DNA of 64,000 bases from positions 67,507,901-67,571,900 of the forward strand of contig CM060953.1 in NCBI GenBank assembly GCA_030765055.1, in the 5' to 3' direction. The notes under the pieces were generated by a model, which had not been told where the DNA came from, did not search any database, and saw nothing but the letters and a program-made list of their open reading frames with translations. Below, piece by piece: positions 56,700-64,000 of this stretch. The DNA comes from Mantis religiosa (lineage: Eukaryota; Arthropoda; Insecta; Mantodea; Mantidae). Every line of letters begins with the position of its first letter. Positions within the stretch are counted from its first letter, which is position 1. The translations under genes and the position numbers were made by a program.

Positions 56700-57608
56700 A
56701 CACAGCACTGAGGTGTCGTTGAAGGTGATCCCTGCTCCATGGAACAGGGGACTTCGACTTATTGCCATCCCGGGACACTATCCCTTACTGACATTTTATG
56801 AGTGATAATCAACGGACGGTGCTTTGATGGTTGGTTTTTGTTCTGGTGATTTTGAAGTTAGAAAGAGAAGAGAAATAGTAAGAATTATATGGAAAAATTG
56901 AGGATGATAGGCTTATGGTATGCCTAGGGAGGTTCTTGGATGTTTGTAGGTAGCTCCGGGGTCTATATCATATACTCCGAAACCCCTGATGAGATGATTG
57001 AAACTAGGTGGTAGATCAGAATAGAACTTATGAGAAATTTTTCGGAAGTAGGTGGTGAGATTGGGAAATAATAGGTCTTTATGTATGTTGATGTTGGGGA
57101 TGTACCATTCCGCACCTATAGCAATTCTTAAGTAACGATTCTGCAGGACCTGTAGTTTATATAAATGTGAAGGTGCTGCAGCACCCCAGACTTGACATGC
57201 GTAAGTTATCGCCGGCCTCAGTATTTGCTGATAAATGAGAATTTTGTTCCTGAGACTCATTGGTGACTTTTTATTACATAACGCATATAGCATGCCCATG
57301 CGTTTTGTAACTTTGGAGGCAACAGTAAGGATGTGTGCCTTCCAACTAAGGCGCATGTCAAGTAGAACTCCAAGATATAGGGCTTGGTTACTCCAGGGAA
57401 TGTCTTCTCCTGCCAGATGTAGCTCTGGAACGTCTTGGATTTGGCGATGGGTGAATGTGACTGTCTGTGATTTTGCGGCGTTTATGCGTAATCGCCAAGT
57501 GAGGAACCAGGCGGAAATCATATTAGCATAGCGCTGAAGGCGTTGTACAGCCATGAGGTGTTTACATGAGGCCGTGGTGATTGCTGTATCGTCAGCAAAC
57601 AAATAATT
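56700..57608 (-). mobile_element. 5'-truncated LINE with 9-bp target-site duplication
   Basis: AGAGCACGC stands at 56691-56699 and again at 57609-57617, and removing the insert restores continuity with copy A of the host repeat. The LINE lies on the minus strand. Its 5' truncation falls within the reverse-transcriptase catalytic motif, and 213 bp of 3' UTR follow the stop codon. No poly(A) tail is visible. Confidence 0.85.
56913..57608 (-). pseudogene. LINE reverse transcriptase, catalytic motif to C-terminus
   Basis: The frame is open from the truncation point: NYLFADDTAITTAS (catalytic aspartate pair), FLTWRLRINAAKSQTVTFTH, LYLGVLLDMRLSWKAHI, YACQVWGAAAPSHLYKLQVL and EWYIPNINIHKDLLFPNL to YDIDPGATYKHPRTSLGIP-stop. 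These are palm, thumb and C-terminal blocks of a jockey/I-type LINE. A longer frame reported to 57665 would take its first ~19 residues from the flanking repeat and is not real. About 230 codons without a stop suggest a recent insertion. The tail is related to 14994-15188. Confidence 0.9.
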
Positions 57609-57889
57609 AGAGCACGCGGCACGACGTGTGGACCTATACCTGCGAACTCCTACAGCTTGAGGCACACGTCGTTGTTCCAGTCACTGCCTAACCCACACTC
57701 ATTATGGAGCATTTTTTGTGGCTCTATTGGTGGTAGAAACTATCTATATGTGCCACATAGAAGCTGAGAAACTACTTCTATATATTCGTTTGTTGTCGTT
57801 TTGAAACACCCTGTATATATTTGTAATATAGTACGAATAATCTACTGCGAAGCTATTGCAAAGCGAGACAGACTACGAAGCATATGGAA

Positions 57890-58550
57890 GTGTACTACGA
57901 ATGGGCGGAATGTGTCGATACCTGATCTTCTTTGATACTCGATTCTTGATACCGATAAACTATATTTTTCACGGTACTTGATACTTCGATACTCGACACT
58001 TCCATTTCTGTTTATAGTTTCAATACAAAATAGAAAGTTGGGAGAAGGAGAGTAAAATTAAATTACGAGCACCTAATTTAACAAGACAAAACTTAAACCT
58101 ATGAGCTTTCTATTTTTAAACTCTTCATTAGAAATTTAAAAGCAAAACAGTGCACTTTTATAATCTTTTGTTAAAAAACTACTAACATTTTCGCTCTTTT
58201 GGCATCAAGTTTACTTCTTGAAGTCTCAAATGAATCCTGATGTAGTAAATATCCTTTCTTCGTACAAGATGGAGTACAAAATATTTAGCGGCTGCTTCTT
58301 TTATTTCTAGGAATTTTGCATTTGTTGTGCAGGCGTCACATTCCTGGGAATTTCTCAGGCTTTGCAATGTTATACCTGAAGAAATTATATTTTCATTTTA
58401 AAATAAAATAAAAATTAAACATTACTCCCTAAGTAACGAATAAGTATTCAGTGGAATTTCTTAAATATTGTTCGATGTCGATACCATGCAGGCATCGTGA
58501 TTATGGAGGTCCCATGAATGCAAGTATGAAGGGCCCATCCCTACAAAGTA
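57890..58550. repeat. Short hAT-like repeat sharing sequence with 9572-12390
   Basis: Opens GGGCGGAATGTGTCGATACC with several GATACTCGA-type phrases and ends near GGGCCCATCCCTACAAAG. Blocks match 9572-9700, 10960-11010 and 12270. The outer ends (ATGGGCGGAATG and complement of GGGCCCATCCCTA) are weakly inverted. No target-site duplication was found and there is no recognisable transposase, so only the repeat relationship is firm. Confidence 0.4.
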
Positions 58551-58559
58551 CGCTAATAT

Positions 58560-61310
58560 ACAAAATCTCATTATATTGCCTCAGATTTGTACAGAGATTA
58601 ATTGGAACGCAATTTAAGAAGGCACCTCGTGCCCTTAATGGAATCCAAGATCTTGCAAAAATCAAAGACCTAATCCATGTTAAGAATAAAATACTCCAGC
58701 TTTAGATCATGATATTATCCCTGATAATTGCTGAAGGATCATGTGTTATGTTTACATGATTCTCTCTATCCATTTTTCAACAGATTGTTTTTAAATATTA
58801 GTGGGTGTGTATGTGTGTGGGTAAGCGTGTGTGTCTCAACAGCATTACTCAAGAACGAAAATTGGGTTAGATGCCAAACTAATACTTCAAGCTCTCAGAG
58901 GATGAAGATGAAGGATAAAAGGTTCCTTATCCCCATCATCCTTTGCACAGATAACTTTTGAATTTGTTCATCTTTAATTTTAACTATAATGCTAAGTGTC
59001 TAAGATAAAACGTACACAATTTGTAATTTTATCCTATCAGTCCAATTTATTCCGATGTAATTTTGTACAATGTTGAACAACTGATGTACCGTAAGAGATA
59101 GTCAAAGACTTAGAACACAAAAATGTGGATGACTTTAAAACACGACGTTATACCAAAATAGCCTTTTTAGTATAGTCAGATCTGTTTCTGAGATATCTGT
59201 TAATAATTGTTTGAATTTTACTATCCAAATATTTTCATTTTTATAATGAGCAATCGCTTCTATCTTGTTTCTAGCGATTTAATGTAGTGTGGAATTTCAA
59301 GGCTAGCATACGCGACACTCTTTTAAAGACTTGACAGACAAGACTTGAAGCCGAACTATTTATTTTTGAAGTTTATATCCATTGAGAATGAGGTGCATAG
59401 AAAAAAAAATTTCGTGAGAGTAATTTGTAGCAGCTATATAAAAGAAAGTGATAATTGGCAATGGGCCATGGGAATTTAACAGATAATATTTTTGCATATT
59501 GCTGTCGCTACTCAATTGTTTTTACAATGATATGTAAGTAATATGGAGTTTCAAGGTGAGCATTAAAGGCTCCATATATAGCAATTCTGTCGACTTTGCT
59601 TTCTGACTGTATATTTAACTGGTCGTTCTAAGTCTTATCATTTCTCATTCTTGGGATTTTATGCCTACACTTATCAAGGTGTGCATATTTTCGTTACTTC
59701 CTTATTTCAGCCACACAATAACAGTAAATACAGTGTTCAACTACACGATTTAAAACTTAAGATGAATAAAATAAGTGGATTAAGGGACACTCGTTTATTC
59801 AATTTAATTTCTTTAAAGAATTGCCTTTTTTAGCGTACTGGTTAAACAAACAAAGCAGATAGACGTTTATATACATTTTCTTCATATTTTAAGCTTATCT
59901 TTGTAGCACTATTTTCGAAGGTCAGGAGACAGAGGTAAGTAGCGCCTAATGTGCTTACCAAACGGGTTTGTATGGTTTAAGGCAACGCATAAGTGAAACT
60001 GCAAGAACATCTGAAAAAAATTAGTATTTGATTGTTTTTTTTGCTATATTTATATTCCACATATTTATTTAGCATCTTTGAATATTTATTAATCTTTGCA
60101 GTCCTTTAAACACCCCTGAACACAGTTTATGTTCCATTTTTCTCAAAACATCAGTGATTTTCGTTCCTTAAAGTTCTTCATGCATCATAATGTTTGATCA
60201 ACTGACTTCAAATTTATAGTAACTTCATGAATGACTACTTTACGCATATTTACGTTGTTTTTATTAAAAATTTTCATAGCTTCATATTCATAAAATAAAA
60301 TGATTGCAAAACGCAAAGGGCTTTTCATTTTTAGCATTACTTAGTTTAAATTTTAAACAAAGAAACCAACAATGCGAGATTCTTCATAATCGTTTGTTAC
60401 AGGAAAAACAAAATGCTCAGTTGAATGTAAAAGCCCGCTCACATGTGAGACATTTTTAATACAACTAAACTGGTTAAATCCATTGCAAAATGATTAATAG
60501 ATTTTAAAGAAATGAGATATCTGTTTGACATTTTGTACATGTTCGTTATGTTACATTATCACATTGCAATAAATATATCAGGCCATCCAAATTGACAATG
60601 TAAACAATTAGATTTTTTTTACAGGTGAATTCATTGCCATAGGTTAGGTTTAGTCAAATATTGCACAGTATTTAGATAAGGCAAATGGTATAAGTAAATA
60701 AATTAAAATCAATTCTCGAAAAGTTGTATTGGAATAAGAGATCTTACTGTTTAAATTACAATTCTTTTCCGCAGTTTATTGCTGACCGCAATCTCCTGTT
60801 AAAACTAGGAAGAAATGAGTTGGGAACCCCCTGCTTTGACGTGTGGTCAGTTACGTCATAACACCCGACTCTCAGTGGGACGCCATCCCTCATGTGGAGC
60901 GTCGGGACCGAGAAACCACAACTAGAATAGATGTGTCGGGTGTGCTAGGTGTCTAAAGTTTGTGCCACGAAAAGCATAAACATTTGTGAGAGAGCAATAG
61001 GGCAGTAAAGGGAAACAAAATGTTCGGGAAGCGAAGGAAATAAGGCAGGAAATTGATTAAAACGCAAGAAAGGATTGCATGGAACAGTTACAGCTCCGGC
61101 AAACAAAAGAACATAATTTTGCGACGGAGGAAATCGAAACTAGTGAAGGAAATGGAGGACACCAGGAAAGAAAACCAAATATATCTCAGAAGAAAACCTG
61201 ATAAAGTATCAAGGAACTTATGAAGCGCTTACTCTGAGATAGGAAGGATATCCCAATAATGCTGATTTGTGGACAAGTATTAACATAAGAATTTTATTTT
61301 GCGAATTGGT
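58560..61310. other. Stretch without recognisable genes
   Basis: AT-rich, with a small TG-rich patch at 58801-58840. No recognisable coding frame or shared repeat. Confidence 0.4.
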
Positions 61311-61311
61311 C

Positions 61312-62676
<1,365 letters not shown>

Positions 62677-62779
62677 TTATTTTCAGTTTACGTCCTCCAA
62701 CATTGTCATATTGGGATGATGAATGAAATGGCTGAAATGATGCTCAGGGGTCCACAGAGCTTAGAGTTACGCGGCATTT

Positions 62780-63590
62780 GGAAATTAATTGTTCTTTCAC
62801 CATGGTCCTGTGTAGGCTAAATTGTGGAAACGTAGAGTCAGACTGAAAAATTAAATGCCATAGCCGGGATATGAACCACGGATCTTCTGGTCTCCGTCCA
62901 GCCACTCTAACCATTGAGCTAACGTAGAGTCAGACTCTACGTTTCCACAATTTAGACTACACACGGCCAGTGTGAAGGAACAATTAATTTCCATTAGTTG
63001 TACCTAATAGTGGTCCGAACTACAAAAGCCCGGGCCTTAAAGCACTTACAGTATGGTAAGTCGCCATTAAGGTAGTTGTCTCATGTGTTTATGAGAACTC
63101 CTAAATGGTTTACCGGGAAAAATACGAGTCAATTGGAGAATTTAATGTCATATCGGCACGTTGGCCATAGTAGCTCAATGGTTAGAGCGGCTGGATGGAG
63201 ACTAGAAGATCCGTGGTTCAAATCCCGGCTATGGCATTGGATTTTTCAGTCAGACTCTACGTTTCCACAATTTAGACTACACACGGCCAGTGTGAAGGAA
63301 CAATTAATTTCCATTTGTTGTACCTAATAGTGGTCCGAACTACAAAAGCCCGGGCCTTAAAGCACTTACAGTATAGTAAGTCGCCATTAAGGTAGTTGTC
63401 TCATGTGTTTATGAGAACTCCTAAATGGTTTACCGGGAAAAATACGAGTCAATTGGAGAATTTAATGTCATATCGGCACGTTGGCCATAGTAGCTCAATG
63501 GTTAGAGCGGCTGGATGGAGACTAGAAGATCCGTGGTTCAAATCCCGGCTATGGCATTGGATTTTTCAGTCTGACTCTACGTTTCTATTC
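62780..63590 (+). mobile_element. Family 3 composite inserted in a SINE
   Basis: The insert opens with a minus-strand unit end (62780-62921: complement of ATTAATTTCC, CTACGTTTCCACAATTTAG, then head with complement GGTTCATATCCCGG), turns over at CAGACTCTACG near 62930, and continues with two plus-strand 320-bp units. It thus has both inverted and tandem parts. Confidence 0.65.
62929..63586 (+). repeat. 320-bp tandem repeat, each unit with a tRNA-like head
   Basis: Two units (62930-63249 and 63250-63569) plus a short partial third. They differ at 3 of 320 positions. Each unit contains GGCCATAGTAGCTCAATGGT (A box) and GTGGTTCAAATCCCGGC (B box) in its later half, at about 63170 and 63490. A left flank of about 220 bp and a right flank reading TCAGTCAGACTCTACGTTTC complete it. 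Polymerase III transcription starting in one unit would run into the next. Confidence 0.9.
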
Positions 63591-63720
63591 GACATTTATC
63601 TTTAGGTTTAAGTGAAAACTCTTGAGATACCCTATAGGTAATTCACCCTGACCGAGATTCGAGCTCGGACCTCTTGAATATGAGGTAGACACCGTACCAC
63701 CTACGCTAATGAGGCAGATA

Positions 63721-64000
63721 TGAAATGTTTATTGATAACCATTCCAATGAATTCGCTGTGGAACTTTTTTCTTGTTCCTTCAAAAGAGAAGTAAATGAAC
63801 ACATTTAGTATGAGCAAAAATTCAGAAAATAACAGGGTATGTGCGATAATCATGACCATAAATATTAGTACTTCCAGCCATTCTTCAACACTCTGAAAAT
63901 ACTACATTTCTTCATAGGCGTCTTAAATATTCTCATAGCTACCATATACACCTGATTTAAATAATTGCAGAGCCACATAACTGCGTTGTAAAGTTTAAAA
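63721..64000. other. Window end, nothing recognised
   Basis: AT-rich; no motif or shared repeat identified. Confidence 0.45.

Larger units (their letters stand above)
55981..57814 (+). mobile_element. Deleted DUF4817-type transposon, copy B, split by a LINE
   Basis: Outside the insert 56700-57608 it follows 1-922 closely, from TCAGGTAATGGGGCAAAGGG to the end TGTCGTTTTGAAACACCCTG. A transposase N-terminal stub (56127-56216) is kept as in copy A. The match may extend to the left of 55981, since copy A is cut by the window edge; the region 55787-55980 would be that part. Confidence 0.75.
62686..63720 (-). repeat. Family 2 SINE split by an 811-bp insert
   Basis: Its 3' half (62686-62779: TTTACGTCCTCCAACATTG … GAGTTACGCGGCATTT) and its head half (63591-63720: GACATTTATCTTTAGG … complement of CGAGCTCGAATCTCGG) are consecutive parts of one minus-strand SINE. 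GGCATTT (62773-62779) and GACATTT (63591-63597) mark the junctions as a probable 7-bp duplication with one mismatch. Confidence 0.75.

Noticed and set aside
57609..57665. The start of the 250-codon LINE frame
   Set aside because: The 9-bp duplication puts the LINE boundary at 57608; the upstream codons belong to the flanking repeat.
62929..63586. A CRISPR-like array
   Set aside because: The units are 320 bp, contiguous and without spacers, and the DNA is eukaryotic.

Overview
This is eukaryotic, almost certainly arthropod (probably large-genome insect) nuclear DNA. The sequence is AT-rich. I found no intact host protein-coding gene, no operon and no bona fide RNA gene. Nearly every interpretable piece is a decayed mobile element: tRNA-headed SINEs, Penelope, Helitron, several non-LTR retrotransposon tails, mariner and other DDE transposons, and solo LTRs. 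DUF4817-type helix-turn-helix transposons and the arthropod repeat protein with the GAVSDEHGE motif point to an insect. The species cannot be fixed from sequence alone.

Layout. 1-9.4 kb: a deleted DUF4817-type transposon copy, a Penelope-like element with an inverted arm, an LTR fragment and a SINE. 9.5-18.2 kb: a low-confidence hAT-like repeat with SINE and RTE-like LINE sequence inside it, an inverted pair of roughly 0.6-1 kb tRNA-headed repeats, three LINE fragments and SINEs. 20-25 kb: a LINE C-terminal region, two DDE transposase fragments and a SINE nested in an older SINE with a perfect 10-bp target-site duplication (TSD). 28-31.2 kb: a solo LTR flanked by CTAT and an internally deleted Helitron ending in CTAG. 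32.6-36.2 kb: a TA-flanked deleted DDE transposon, an inverted tRNA-like composite, a QHDG-type transposase tail, a CA/TA microsatellite, another SINE family and a recent 139-bp tandem duplication. 38.8-46.6 kb: a split SINE, a repeat-protein fragment, two dated SINE2 insertions, a mariner, and a second TA-flanked deleted DDE transposon with 21-bp inverted ends. 49.7-53.7 kb: a second solo LTR, a second mariner, a DUF4817-type transposase and more tRNA-like repeats. 55.4-58.6 kb: a transposon tail and a second copy of the 1-922 repeat split by a 5'-truncated LINE with a 9-bp TSD. 61.3-63.7 kb: a LINE whose 3' tail runs into a 466-bp ATC microsatellite, then a SINE split by an 811-bp insert carrying a 320-bp tandem repeat with a tRNA-like head in each unit.

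Nothing here works together as a pathway. The value of the window is its stratigraphy: several insertions can be ordered by nesting and have readable target-site duplications. The least familiar structure is the 320-bp tRNA-bearing repeat, seen as head-to-tail tandems and as inverted composites at four loci. The long intergenic stretches (0.9-6.6, 18.2-20.1, 24.6-28.2, 36.2-38.8, 46.6-49.7, 53.7-55.4, 58.6-61.3 kb) contain nothing I can name.
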